The position numbers and the translations under genes were made by a program. The notes beneath the pieces were generated by a model. The model was not told the DNA's origin. It ran no database searches and saw only the letters and a program-made list of their open reading frames with translations. Below, in pieces: positions 56,557 to 64,000 of a stretch of 64,000 bases of DNA (its first letter is position 1; each line of letters begins with the position of its first letter). Source of the DNA: Pseudomonas azadiae (GTDB taxonomy: Bacteria > Pseudomonadota > Gammaproteobacteria > Pseudomonadales > Pseudomonadaceae); assembly GCF_019145355.1 (NCBI RefSeq), contig NZ_JAHSTY010000001.1, positions 1,302,001-1,366,000 on the forward strand. The letters run 5' to 3'.

Positions 56557-57539
56557 TCGGCCACCACCGGCAACGGTTTCTTCTGCATCGGCGCCACGCC
56601 GTTCTTGATCGCGACAATTTCCGCCATCAGCGACAGTGCGATTTCCGACGGGGTGTGGCTGCCGATATGCAAACCGATCGGCCCGTGCAGACGCGCAATC
56701 GCCTGCGCCGACAGCCCCAGTTCCGCCAGGTTTTCCCGGCGTTTCTGGCTGTTGACCCTGGAACCGAGGGCGCCGATGTAGAAAGCGCTGGAATTCAGCG
56801 CCGTCAGCAGTGCCATATCGTCCAGGCGCGGATCATGGGTGAGGCAGACAATGGCCGTGCGCTCATCGGTCTGGATGTTCAGCACGGCTTCATCGGGCAT
56901 GCCCGGCACAAAACGGCCGTGCTGTTCCTCCCAGCCGTACACAAACTCTTCGCGTGGGTCGCAGATCAGCACTTCGAAATCCAGCAAGCGCGCCATTTCG
57001 GCCACGTAGCGCGACAACTGCCCGGCGCCGATCAGCAGCAGGCGCCAGCGTGGGCCGTAGATCGCGCGCAACCGCGCGCCATCAAAGGTCACCGCATCGG
57101 TCTTGCTCGCGCTGCTCAAGGTGACTTGGCCGCTGGCCAGGTCCAGCTCACGCGCGACGATCTGATGATCTTCACAACGCGCCAGCAACTCCGTGACCCA
57201 CGCCCATTCATCCACGCGCTCTTCGGTCAGGCGCAGCGTACCGCCACACGGCAGGCCAAAACGCGCAGCTTCATCACGGGTGACGCCGTAGGTCACCAAC
57301 TGCACCGGCGGCCCGTCTTCGGGCAAGCGGCCATCCTGCAGCCGCGCGATCAAGTCATCTTCGATGCAACCACCCGACACCGAGCCAATCACCACCCCGT
57401 CGCCCCGCAACGCCAGCATTGCCCCCGGTGGGCGCGGCGCGCTGCCCCAGGTCTGCACCACGCTGTACAACACCACGCGATGTCCGGCGCGGCGCCATTC
57501 AAGCACGCTACGCAGGACATTCAGATCCACACTGTCCAC
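56553..57539 (-). CDS. XdhC-family molybdenum hydroxylase maturation protein
   Basis: A 328-residue protein with the XdhC/CoxF N-terminal domain (TWGSAPRPPGAMLALR, GSVSGGCIEDDLI) and a C-terminal Rossmann domain (LLLIGAGQLSRYVAEMA, FYIGALGSRVN). It loads sulfurated cofactor into xanthine dehydrogenase-type enzymes. A GTG start with GGGAGG close upstream is chosen; an ATG 12 codons earlier exists. No dehydrogenase subunit genes are nearby. Confidence 0.87.
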   Translation of the reverse strand: MDSVDLNVLRSVLEWRRAGHRVVLYSVVQTWGSAPRPPGAMLALRGDGVVIGSVSGGCIEDDLIARLQDGRLPEDGPPVQLVTYGVTRDEAARFGLPCGGTLRLTEERVDEWAWVTELLARCEDHQIVARELDLASGQVTLSSASKTDAVTFDGARLRAIYGPRWRLLLIGAGQLSRYVAEMARLLDFEVLICDPREEFVYGWEEQHGRFVPGMPDEAVLNIQTDERTAIVCLTHDPRLDDMALLTALNSSAFYIGALGSRVNSQKRRENLAELGLSAQAIARLHGPIGLHIGSHTPSEIALSLMAEIVAIKNGVAPMQKKPLPVVAE

Positions 57540-57614
57540 ACAACCTCCCGCAAGCGTTTGAACCGATTCACTCACTGTAAAACAAAAGCCACTGATGTGA
57601 CGCGCCAGAAACGC

Positions 57615-57641
57615 AAACGCCCCGAACCAGTCGGGGCGTTT
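57615..57641 (-). terminator. Terminator after dctA
   Basis: AAACGCCCCGA and TCGGGGCGTTT arms around five bases; on the minus strand it continues GCGTTTCT. It lies between dctA and the xdhC-type gene. Confidence 0.75.
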
Positions 57642-57679
57642 GTGCGTTGCTGCCGGCGTTAGTTCACGCCGTCTGCCGC

Positions 57680-59011
57680 TTATTTGACGGCAGGTGCCGG
57701 GCCTTCGGCCACGCCCAGGTCATCGATTTCGCGGGTTTCCGAAATACCGGTACCGCCGGACGCCAGTTCGCTTTGCAGCTTGTCGGTGTCCAGTTCCTTG
57801 ACCCACTTGGCCACAACGATAGTGGCAACGGCGTTGCCTACCAGGTTGGTCAGTGCGCGGGCTTCGGACATGAAGCGGTCGATACCCAGGATCAGCGCCA
57901 GGCCGGCAACCGGCAAGTGGCCGACGGCCGACAGGGTCGCAGCCAGTACGATGAAACCACTGCCGGTCACACCCGCAGCGCCTTTGGAGGACAGCAGCAG
58001 CACCAGCAGCAGGGTAATCTGGTGGGTGATGTCCATGTGGGTGTCGGTCGCCTGGGCGATGAACACGGCAGCCATGGTCAGGTAGATCGACGTACCGTCA
58101 AGGTTGAACGAGTAGCCAGTCGGGATCACCAGGCCAACCACGGATTTCTTCGCGCCCAGACGCTCCATCTTGATCAGCATGCGTGGCAGTGCCGACTCGG
58201 AAGACGAAGTACCCAGCACGATCAGCAGCTCTTCACGGATGTAGCGGATCAGCTTGATCACGCTGAAGCCGTGGGCGCGGCAGATACCGCCCAGCACCAC
58301 CAGCACGAACAGCAGGCAAGTGATGTAGAAGCAGATCATCAACTGGCCCAGTTGCACCAGCGAGCCTACGCCGTAGGCACCGATGGTGAACGCCATGGCA
58401 CCCAGGGCACCGATTGGCGCGAGCTTCATGATCATGTTGATGATGTTGAACATCACGTGGGCGAAGCGATCGATGAAGTCCAGCACCGGCTTGCCGTAGG
58501 CACCCAGGCGATGCAGGGCGAAACCGAAGATCACCGAAAACATCAGCACTTGCAGGATGTCGCCGTTGGCGAAGGCGCCGACGATGGTGTTCGGGATGAC
58601 GTTGAGGATAAAGCCGACGATGCTCTGGTCTTTACCGGCCGTGACGTAGGCCGCCACTTTGGAAGCGTCCAGGGTCGCTACGTCGATGTGCATGCCGGCG
58701 CCCGGTTGCACGACGTTGACCACGATCAGGCCGATCAGCAGCGCAATGGTGGAAACGATCTCGAAGTACAGCAGCGCGTAGCCGCCGGTCTTGCCGACCG
58801 ACTTCATGCTTTGCATGCCAGCGATGCCGCTGACGACGGTGCAGAAGATGATCGGGGCGATGACCATTTTGATCAGTTTGATGAACCCGTCACCCAATGG
58901 CTTGAGGGCCACGCCGGTCTGCGGGTAGAAGTGACCGAGCAAAATACCGATAACGATTGCAACGATCACCTGGAAGTACAGGGATTTGTAGAATGGCTGA
59001 CGAGTCGTCAT
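57680..59011 (-). CDS. dctA: C4-dicarboxylate/proton symporter
   Basis: A 443-residue DAACS-family transporter for succinate, fumarate and malate. It opens [19 protein letters not shown]. It has the serine-rich hairpin [35 protein letters not shown] and the [17 protein letters not shown] tip. A sigma-54 promoter and two upstream palindromes precede it, as expected for DctBD control. The ATG at 59011 avoids 61 spurious upstream codons. Confidence 0.95.
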   Translation of the reverse strand: MTTRQPFYKSLYFQVIVAIVIGILLGHFYPQTGVALKPLGDGFIKLIKMVIAPIIFCTVVSGIAGMQSMKSVGKTGGYALLYFEIVSTIALLIGLIVVNVVQPGAGMHIDVATLDASKVAAYVTAGKDQSIVGFILNVIPNTIVGAFANGDILQVLMFSVIFGFALHRLGAYGKPVLDFIDRFAHVMFNIINMIMKLAPIGALGAMAFTIGAYGVGSLVQLGQLMICFYITCLLFVLVVLGGICRAHGFSVIKLIRYIREELLIVLGTSSSESALPRMLIKMERLGAKKSVVGLVIPTGYSFNLDGTSIYLTMAAVFIAQATDTHMDITHQITLLLVLLLSSKGAAGVTGSGFIVLAATLSAVGHLPVAGLALILGIDRFMSEARALTNLVGNAVATIVVAKWVKELDTDKLQSELASGGTGISETREIDDLGVAEGPAPAVK

Positions 59012-59145
59012 TGCAAAGTTCCTCAATCGTCCCGTGTGGCAAATATCCGCCATTGCCCACGACACTTGAATTGCGAACCCTCCTGCACTGGAGGGATTTG
59101 TTGTTTGCGAAACCTGTAGCACCAGGCCTGCGCTGTAGTACTTAT

Positions 59146-59161
59146 CGCAAACGCCGTGCCA
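59146..59161 (-). promoter_or_regulatory. Sigma-54 promoter of dctA
   Basis: On the minus strand TGGCACGGCGTTTGCG matches the sigma-54 consensus TGGCAC-N5-TTGC, with GG at -24 and GC at -12. Predicted start near 59135, leader about 124 nt. Confidence 0.9.
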
Positions 59162-59239
59162 CTTTGCTGAAAAAGGTTGGAGGCCTTTAGACATTAGGGC
59201 TTGGACCGTTCATGCCCTCTCTCCAGCGCCGATTCAAGT

Positions 59240-59294
59240 GGCGGTTTTCCGCCGGACTGTCCGATCCCGTCCTACAATTTGGCGGATATCCGCC
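59240..59294. promoter_or_regulatory. Paired upstream activator palindromes for dctA
   Basis: GGCGGTTTTCCGCC (59240-59253) and GGCGGATATCCGCC (59281-59294) share GGCGG-N4-CCGCC. Their centres are 41 bp apart (about four turns) and about 110 and 150 bp upstream of the predicted start, the usual place for an enhancer-binding protein such as DctD. Confidence 0.75.
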
Positions 59295-59332
59295 TTGTGA
59301 GCCTATCGGGGAGGTGTGCCGCTTCTACTGAC

Positions 59333-59427
59333 GCTTTCGCGAGCAAGCCCGCTCCCACATTTGGAATGTATTCACAATTTAAGTGTGGGAACCCGGTCAA
59401 ATGTGGGAGCGGGCTTGCTCGCGAAGA
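59333..59427. repeat. REP pair, tail-to-tail, with a REP fragment between
   Basis: CGCGAGCAAGCCCGCTCCCACA and TGTGGGAGCGGGCTTGCTCG point outwards; a short TGTGGGAACCCGG fragment lies between them. Confidence 0.85.
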
Positions 59428-59448
59428 GGCCTGCACCGCCAATGGAGA

Positions 59449-60795
59449 TCACAAGGCCGGAAAATGAATCTTGAACGCCGCCCCGCCCAAGGGCGAATCC
59501 ACCAAGGTCAGCCGCGCGCCGTAGCTTTCAATGATGTCCTTGACCACCGCCAACCCGATCCCCTGCCCCGGATGCTGGCGGTCCAGCCGTTCGCCGCGTT
59601 GCAGGATCCGCGCACGCTGGTCCGGCGGCACACCCGGACCATCATCTTCTATACACAACTCGCTGCCCTCCTCGCTCTCCACCAGGCTGATGCGCACCTC
59701 GCTCAAGCACAAGCGATAGGCGTTCTCCAGCAGGTTGCCGAGCAATTCGAGCAAGGCGCCCTTCTCGATGGGCACGTCGCAGTCTTCCGGCAGCTCGTAG
59801 GACACCGTAACGCGCTTGTCGCGGTAGACCTTGTCCAGCGTGTCGCACAGGCTTTTCAGCACCGGGGCCAGACGCACCTGGTGGCGCACCAGGCCGCTTT
59901 TGCGCAAGCTGGCGCGTTGCAACTGGTAGCTGATCTGCTGGCTCATGCGCTCGATCTGTGACTGCAGCACCCAAGCCTGGTCGCGGTCTTCCGGGCGCTG
60001 GGCCATGTCTTCGCTCACGCCTTGCAATACCGCCAGCGGGGTTTTCAGGCTGTGGGCCAGGTCGTCGAGGGAGTCGCGGTAACGCGCGCGCTGTTCACGC
60101 TCGCTGTGCAGCAGGCGGTTGAGGGAGCCGGTGAGGCGCAGCAGTTCGCGGGGGTGTTGTTCGGAGAGGCTCTCGCGGGTGCCGCCTTCGATCTGGTCGA
60201 GTTCCTGGCTCAGCCGGCGCAGGGCTTGCAAGCCCCAGGTCAGGCCCAGCCAGAGCAAAGTCAGCAATACCAGCAACGCTGCGCCGAAGCCCAGGTAGAG
60301 GTTTTCGCGCAGGCCTTCGAGGGTCAGCTGGTATTCGCGCACCGGTTGCAGGGCCACGATACTGAACGCCGCGCTCTTGCCGCCCAGCAGCCTGACCTCG
60401 ACGTCATACACGAAGAATTCCTGGCCATCGGCCTCGCGGATCCGCGCAAACTCATTGCCGCGCCCGTCATAGCGCGGCTTGTAATTGATGTTCTCTTCCT
60501 TGGTCGCCCGCGAGCGCCATACCAGGTGGCCTTCCCGGTCGTAGATGTAACCGAGCAGACGGCTGTCGGTGAGGTTGAAACGTTCGTCCGGCAACTGCGC
60601 AGGCATCTGCAGGTGGTTGTTCTCCACCCGTGCGGCGGAAATCAGGGTGGTGACGTCCGACGCCAGGCGCTGCTCGATGGAGTCCTGCAACGCCAGGCTG
60701 AACGCTCCCTGCATGGCCGGTAACAAACCCAGCATGAACAGCACGGCCAGGGTGGCGGCCGCCAGCATCAAGCGCACGCGTAGCGAGCGAATCAA
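59449..60795 (-). CDS. phoQ: Sensor histidine kinase PhoQ
   Basis: A 448-residue membrane kinase (the length of P. aeruginosa PhoQ), with two membrane helices (about 7-30 and 175-195), a periplasmic sensor, and HAMP-like linker. The phospho-accepting His is in LDDLAHSLKTPLAVLQG; the ATP-binding boxes are NLLENAYRLC, IEDDGPGVPPDQ and GQGIGLAVVKDI. It senses low Mg2+ and cationic peptides in relatives. Overlaps phoP by 4 nt. Confidence 0.93.
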   Translation of the reverse strand: MIRSLRVRLMLAAATLAVLFMLGLLPAMQGAFSLALQDSIEQRLASDVTTLISAARVENNHLQMPAQLPDERFNLTDSRLLGYIYDREGHLVWRSRATKEENINYKPRYDGRGNEFARIREADGQEFFVYDVEVRLLGGKSAAFSIVALQPVREYQLTLEGLRENLYLGFGAALLVLLTLLWLGLTWGLQALRRLSQELDQIEGGTRESLSEQHPRELLRLTGSLNRLLHSEREQRARYRDSLDDLAHSLKTPLAVLQGVSEDMAQRPEDRDQAWVLQSQIERMSQQISYQLQRASLRKSGLVRHQVRLAPVLKSLCDTLDKVYRDKRVTVSYELPEDCDVPIEKGALLELLGNLLENAYRLCLSEVRISLVESEEGSELCIEDDGPGVPPDQRARILQRGERLDRQHPGQGIGLAVVKDIIESYGARLTLVDSPLGGAAFKIHFPAL

Positions 60796-61469
60796 CGGCA
60801 GCGCTCATTGAACAGGTAGCCCAGGCCACGCACGGTGTCGATCGGCTTGAACCCGGCCGGGCCTTCCAGCTTGCGGCGCAGGCGGCCGACCAGGACTTCG
60901 ATGACATTCGGATCGCGCTCGTCGTCATCGGGGTAGAGCTGTTCCATCAAGCGGTCCTTGGGGACCACCTGCTGGTGATGGCGCATCAGGTATTCGAGGA
61001 TGCGGTATTCATAGGCCGTCAACGCCAGCGGCTGTTCGTCCAGAGAAGCCTGCTTGCGGTTGAGGTCCAGCAACAAGGGCCCGGCGACAATGGTTGATTG
61101 AGTAAAACCACTGGAGCGGCGCAGCAAGGCGTTCATCCGCGCCTCCAGCTCTTCGAACTGGAACGGCTTGACCACGTAATCGTCGGCGCCGGCGGCCAGG
61201 CCCTCGACCTTGTCCTGCCAGTTGCCCCGCGCCGTGAGGATCAGGATCGGGAAAGTCTTGGCCTGGGTGCGCAGCTGGCGGATCAGGTCAAGGCCGCCCA
61301 TGCCGGGCAGGCCCAGGTCGATGATCGCCAGGTCGTGGTTGAACTGGCCGGTCTGGTACAGCGCCTCTTCGGCATTGGCCACGGCTTCGACCACATGCCC
61401 GCTGTCGGTCAGGCGGGTAAACAGGTGATGGCGCAGCAGCGCCTCATCTTCCACCACCAGCAATTTCAT
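60792..61469 (-). CDS. phoP: Response regulator PhoP
   Basis: A 225-residue OmpR-family regulator close to P. aeruginosa PhoP as I recall it. Acidic pocket VVEDEALL, phospho-acceptor Asp in LAIIDLGLPGMGG, Lys in YVVKPFQFEELEARM; C-terminal winged helix with VIEVLVGRLRRKL. The ATG at 61469 is four codons inside the longest frame. It follows a small exported protein gene by 18 nt. Confidence 0.95.
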   Translation of the reverse strand: MKLLVVEDEALLRHHLFTRLTDSGHVVEAVANAEEALYQTGQFNHDLAIIDLGLPGMGGLDLIRQLRTQAKTFPILILTARGNWQDKVEGLAAGADDYVVKPFQFEELEARMNALLRRSSGFTQSTIVAGPLLLDLNRKQASLDEQPLALTAYEYRILEYLMRHHQQVVPKDRLMEQLYPDDDERDPNVIEVLVGRLRRKLEGPAGFKPIDTVRGLGYLFNERCR

Positions 61470-61487
61470 AAGGCTCTCCAAAGCAAA

Positions 61488-61796
61488 TCAACTGTCCGAC
61501 AGAGGGATATCATAGCGGCCCTGCAGCGCTTGCGGGCGCAGTTTAATGCCATTGAACCGGCCGCTCAGGCGCTCATAGCCGGCGCGGTAACCCGGCTGCG
61601 GGGTTGCCAGGCCCAGGGACTGGCCCCAGGGCGTCGCTTGGCTGCCAACGTCCTCAAAGCTCACACGCTGGATCAGGCTACTGGTTCTCCTGGTTTTCTC
61701 CCTGCCGAACTCGGCGAACCCACCCTCCGCAGCCTGAGCTCCGGCGGTGGCACTGAGCAGGGTCAAGGCCAGTATCAGCTTTTTGATCGCAGTCAT
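61488..61796 (-). CDS. Small exported protein upstream of phoP
   Basis: A 102-residue protein with a signal peptide (KKLILALTLLSATAGAQA) and a basic, Gly- and Arg-rich mature part lacking cysteines. It begins the operon with phoP and phoQ, the position held by oprH in P. aeruginosa, but it is far too short and dissimilar to be OprH. The function is unknown; membrane-stress or feedback roles would suit the context. Confidence 0.78.
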   Translation of the reverse strand: MTAIKKLILALTLLSATAGAQAAEGGFAEFGREKTRRTSSLIQRVSFEDVGSQATPWGQSLGLATPQPGYRAGYERLSGRFNGIKLRPQALQGRYDIPLSDS

Positions 61797-61841
61797 GGTG
61801 TGTTACCTCATACGCGTTTTGGCTGTTGCAATCAGCCTACG

Positions 61842-61878
61842 CAAACAGCCCTGAACTGCCCCTGAACAAGCGCCGAAC
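61842..61878. promoter_or_regulatory. PhoP-box-like direct repeats
   Basis: CTGAAC (61851), CTGAAC (61862) and CCGAAC (61873) recur at 11-bp spacing, with AAAC at 61843 as a fourth weak half-site. Read on the minus strand they are GTTCAG-N5-GTTCAG, the layout of OmpR-family (PhoP/PmrA type) operators. They lie about 50-80 bp before the small exported gene and about 45 bp before the phosphopantetheinyl transferase gene. Confidence 0.65.
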
Positions 61879-61923
61879 CGCTGCGGGCTATCCGCAGGCG
61901 CCTCAACTCGGCAAAATACCCCC

Positions 61924-62640
61924 ATGAATCCCCTACCCGCTTGCTGCACCCCGCTTGACGCCCAATGGCCGCTGCCCGAACCCTTGCCGGGCACGGTGTT
62001 TTTCAGCACGCGTTTTGATCCTGCCTTATTAGCGGCGGATGATTTTCAGCGCAGTGCGGTGCCGCCGCCGGCCAGCATCCAACGTTCGGTGGCCAAGCGC
62101 CAGGCCGAGTTCCTGGCCGGCCGACTCTGCGCGCGCGCTGCGCTGCAACAGCTCGATCATCTCGACTGCATCCCCGCCATCGGCGAAGACCGTGCGCCGG
62201 TGTGGCCTGCGCCTATCAGTGGCTCGATCACCCACAGCACCGGGCATGCCGCGGCGATTGTCGGGCACAAGGCGCAATGGCGCGGGCTGGGGATGGACCT
62301 GGAAAATGTGCTGTCACTGGAGCGGGCCGAGCGCCTGGCCGGGGAAATTCTGACGGCCGTGGAATTGCAGCGCATGGGCACGCTGGACCGCGAGCAGATC
62401 GCTTTGTTGGTGACGCTGACGTTTTCGGCCAAGGAAAGCCTGTTCAAGGCGCTGTATCCGATCGTGGGCAAGCGCTTTTACTTTGAGCATGCCGAGGTGT
62501 TGGAGTGGTCAGAGGCCGGGCATATAAGGCTGCGGTTACTGACAGACCTGTCGGATGAGTGGTGCCATGGCAAGGAACTGGCTGGGCAGTTTGCGGTGGA
62601 TGAGGGTCAGTTGTTGAGCCTGGTGGCTGTCGGCGCCTGA
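61924..62640 (+). CDS. 4'-phosphopantetheinyl transferase (EntD/PcpS type)
   Basis: A 238-residue enzyme that attaches phosphopantetheine to carrier proteins. Metal/substrate motifs: GLGMDLENV (about 122-130) and FSAKESLFKALYP (about 173-185). In Pseudomonas one such enzyme (PcpS) serves both AcpP and siderophore synthetases. The gene is divergent from phoPQ across 127 bp. Confidence 0.92.
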   Translation: MNPLPACCTPLDAQWPLPEPLPGTVFFSTRFDPALLAADDFQRSAVPPPASIQRSVAKRQAEFLAGRLCARAALQQLDHLDCIPAIGEDRAPVWPAPISGSITHSTGHAAAIVGHKAQWRGLGMDLENVLSLERAERLAGEILTAVELQRMGTLDREQIALLVTLTFSAKESLFKALYPIVGKRFYFEHAEVLEWSEAGHIRLRLLTDLSDEWCHGKELAGQFAVDEGQLLSLVAVGA

Positions 62641-62646
62641 TAGATC

Positions 62647-62721
62647 GCTATCGCAGGCAAGCCAGCTCCCACATTGGAATGCATTTCAAATGTGGGAGCG
62701 GGCTTGCTCGCGAAAGCGGTA
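62647..62721. repeat. REP pair, tail-to-tail
   Basis: A CGCAGGCAAGCCAGCTCCCACA arm followed after about 20 bp by TGTGGGAGCGGGCTTGCTCG, between convergent genes. Confidence 0.88.
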
Positions 62722-64000
62722 TCAGGGTTTGCCCTGATCCCTGGGCCAGCTCAGGCTGAAGCACGCCCCACCCAGATTATTGCTCTTGCCGATCAGCGCC
62801 CGCCCGCCGTGCCAGTAGATGATCCGCCGCACGATCGACAACCCCAGGCCATGCCCACCCGAGGCGCGCGTGCGGCTGTCGTCCAGGCGCAGGAACGGCG
62901 TGAAGATGCGCTCCCAGGCGCTTTCCGGCACGCCCGGGCCGTCGTCTTCCACATCGATGCGGCAACGCACCTGGCCCACCTGATAACTGATCAAGACCTG
63001 CCCCTGGGCGTGGCGCATGGCATTGCTCACCAGGTTCTGCAGGGCACGGTGCAGGTAACGCGGCTCGGCGTCGACCCAGGCGTCATCCCAATGCGCCGAA
63101 GACAGGCAGATACCACGGGCCACCTTGATCTGCGCACGCAGTGGCGATAATTCGCCGATCACTTGATCAAGCAAGGCATTGAGGTCGACCCGCTGGAAAT
63201 TCAGCGCCGGCGAGCCTTGTTCCAGGCGCGCGTAAGTGAGCATTTCGTCGACCAGGCCATCGAGGTCCTGGATATCGCTGTCCATGCCTTCCAGGTATTT
63301 ACGCCGCGCCTCGGCGGTGGTGGCATCGCCGACCATCTCCAGGCCGAAACGCAGGCGCGCCACCGGAGTGCGCAGTTCGTGGGACACCGCGCGCACCAGT
63401 TCGCGCTGGATCGCCAGCAGCTGCTGCAAGTGCTCGGCCATGCCATTGAACGCTGCGGCCAGGCGCCCTACCGAGTCGGCGCCGCGAGCCGCTACGCGAA
63501 CTTCCAGGTTGCCCTGGGCGATGCGGGTGGCGGCGGCTTCCAGGCCCTTCAAACGGCGCTCCAGCTGACGCACCAACAGATAGACGATCAAACCGATCAG
63601 GGTCAACCCGATCAAGGCGATCAGGATCAGCCAGTGCGCCGGGTAAGGGTTCATCTGATACAGCGGACCGATTTCCAGCACCCACGGCGTACCGACCATC
63701 CCGGCAAACACCCGGATCGAATCGCCGCCCTTGCCAAGGGCCATTACCGTATCGCCTTCCGATACACGACGGCGCTGGTCTTCGTCCATATCGGCCTGGT
63801 CGAGGGTCATCAGGTGCATGTCGAAGCCAAACCCCTTGGCTTCTTTTATATCCGCCAGGCGCTGTGGCTGCTCGGCCACCGGGAAGCGCACCAGTTCATC
63901 GGCGAGCAAATAGATCGTCGCGCGCGCCAGTTGCTCGCTGATCTGCTGCACTTCGCCTTCGAGCACAAGCTGCTCCTGGCCACCGACCCAGCGCAATACC
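62722..64000 (-). CDS. Sensor histidine kinase, partial at the window edge
   Basis: At least 425 residues; the N-terminus lies outside the window. It has a periplasmic part, a membrane helix (HWLILIALIGLTLIGLIVYLLV), a HAMP domain, the phospho-accepting His in LVRAVSHELRTPVARLRF, and ATP-binding boxes NLVSNAMRHA, VEDDGPGVPESAW and GHGLGLSIVRRI. Its response regulator should lie just beyond the edge. It resembles RstB-like kinases; the signal is unknown. Confidence 0.9.
   Translation of the reverse strand, partial: VLRWVGGQEQLVLEGEVQQISEQLARATIYLLADELVRFPVAEQPQRLADIKEAKGFGFDMHLMTLDQADMDEDQRRRVSEGDTVMALGKGGDSIRVFAGMVGTPWVLEIGPLYQMNPYPAHWLILIALIGLTLIGLIVYLLVRQLERRLKGLEAAATRIAQGNLEVRVAARGADSVGRLAAAFNGMAEHLQQLLAIQRELVRAVSHELRTPVARLRFGLEMVGDATTAEARRKYLEGMDSDIQDLDGLVDEMLTYARLEQGSPALNFQRVDLNALLDQVIGELSPLRAQIKVARGICLSSAHWDDAWVDAEPRYLHRALQNLVSNAMRHAQGQVLISYQVGQVRCRIDVEDDGPGVPESAWERIFTPFLRLDDSRTRASGGHGLGLSIVRRIIYWHGGRALIGKSNNLGGACFSLSWPRDQGKP

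Overview
The window is chromosomal DNA of a Pseudomonas, most likely of the P. fluorescens group. The evidence is the GC-rich coding style, the large number of fluorescens-type REP palindromes (TGTGGGAGCxGGCTTGC and relatives), and a gene order from etfAB through moaA, tatD, holB, tmk, mltG, pabC, fabF, acpP, fabG, fabD, plsX, rpmF, yceD, maf, sppA and rluC to rne that parallels the P. aeruginosa PA2951-PA2976 region as I remember it. I see no rRNA or tRNA gene, CRISPR array, prophage or insertion sequence. The repetitive DNA is REP/BIME elements, and no REP-associated transposase is visible.

Layout. 1-4.3 kb: an acyltransferase (plsC type), a CorA-type transporter, a class-I glutamine amidotransferase, a 31-residue membrane peptide and an exported cytochrome c. 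4.4-7.6 kb: a transglutaminase / alpha-E / circularly permuted ATP-grasp operon, a conserved but poorly understood peptide-ligase-like system. 7.6-15.2 kb: a candidate sRNA, RraB, small unknown proteins, a START-domain protein, a MocR regulator, a tandem array of a 132-bp REP pair (eight copies), and two DUF4398/OmpA lipoproteins with a periplasmic binding protein. 15.3-19.2 kb: etfBA divergent from ETF-ubiquinone oxidoreductase, whose promoter carries a PsrA-like operator. 19.3-27 kb: an AraC regulator with an alcohol dehydrogenase, an IclR regulator, and an L-arabinose-type ABC transporter with a dehydrogenase. 27-30.5 kb: a GNAT protein, an MFS transporter and three small proteins. 30.5-34.7 kb: a GntR / ADP-ribosylglycohydrolase / NCS1 permease / PfkB kinase operon with the logic of E. 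coli yegTUVW.

34.8-55.8 kb is the housekeeping core: moaA, a TetR regulator, the sRNA RgsA (by synteny), tatD, holB, tmk, mltG, pabC, the fatty acid and phospholipid synthesis cluster, rpmF, yceD, maf, sppA, a HAD phosphatase, rluC and rne. rne has a leader of about 0.7 kb with a near-consensus promoter. 55.9-64 kb: mobA-like and xdhC-like genes for molybdenum hydroxylase maturation, dctA behind a textbook sigma-54 promoter with two upstream palindromes, phoPQ preceded by a small exported protein, a phosphopantetheinyl transferase, and a sensor kinase cut by the window edge.

The most notable non-housekeeping observations are the 132-bp REP tandem array, a three-layer nested palindrome, the candidate sRNA at about 7.83-7.96 kb, the yegTUVW-like operon with a substituted permease, the ATP-grasp/alpha-E/transglutaminase operon, the regulatory architecture of dctA, ETF-QO and phoP, and the absence of pilZ between holB and tatD.
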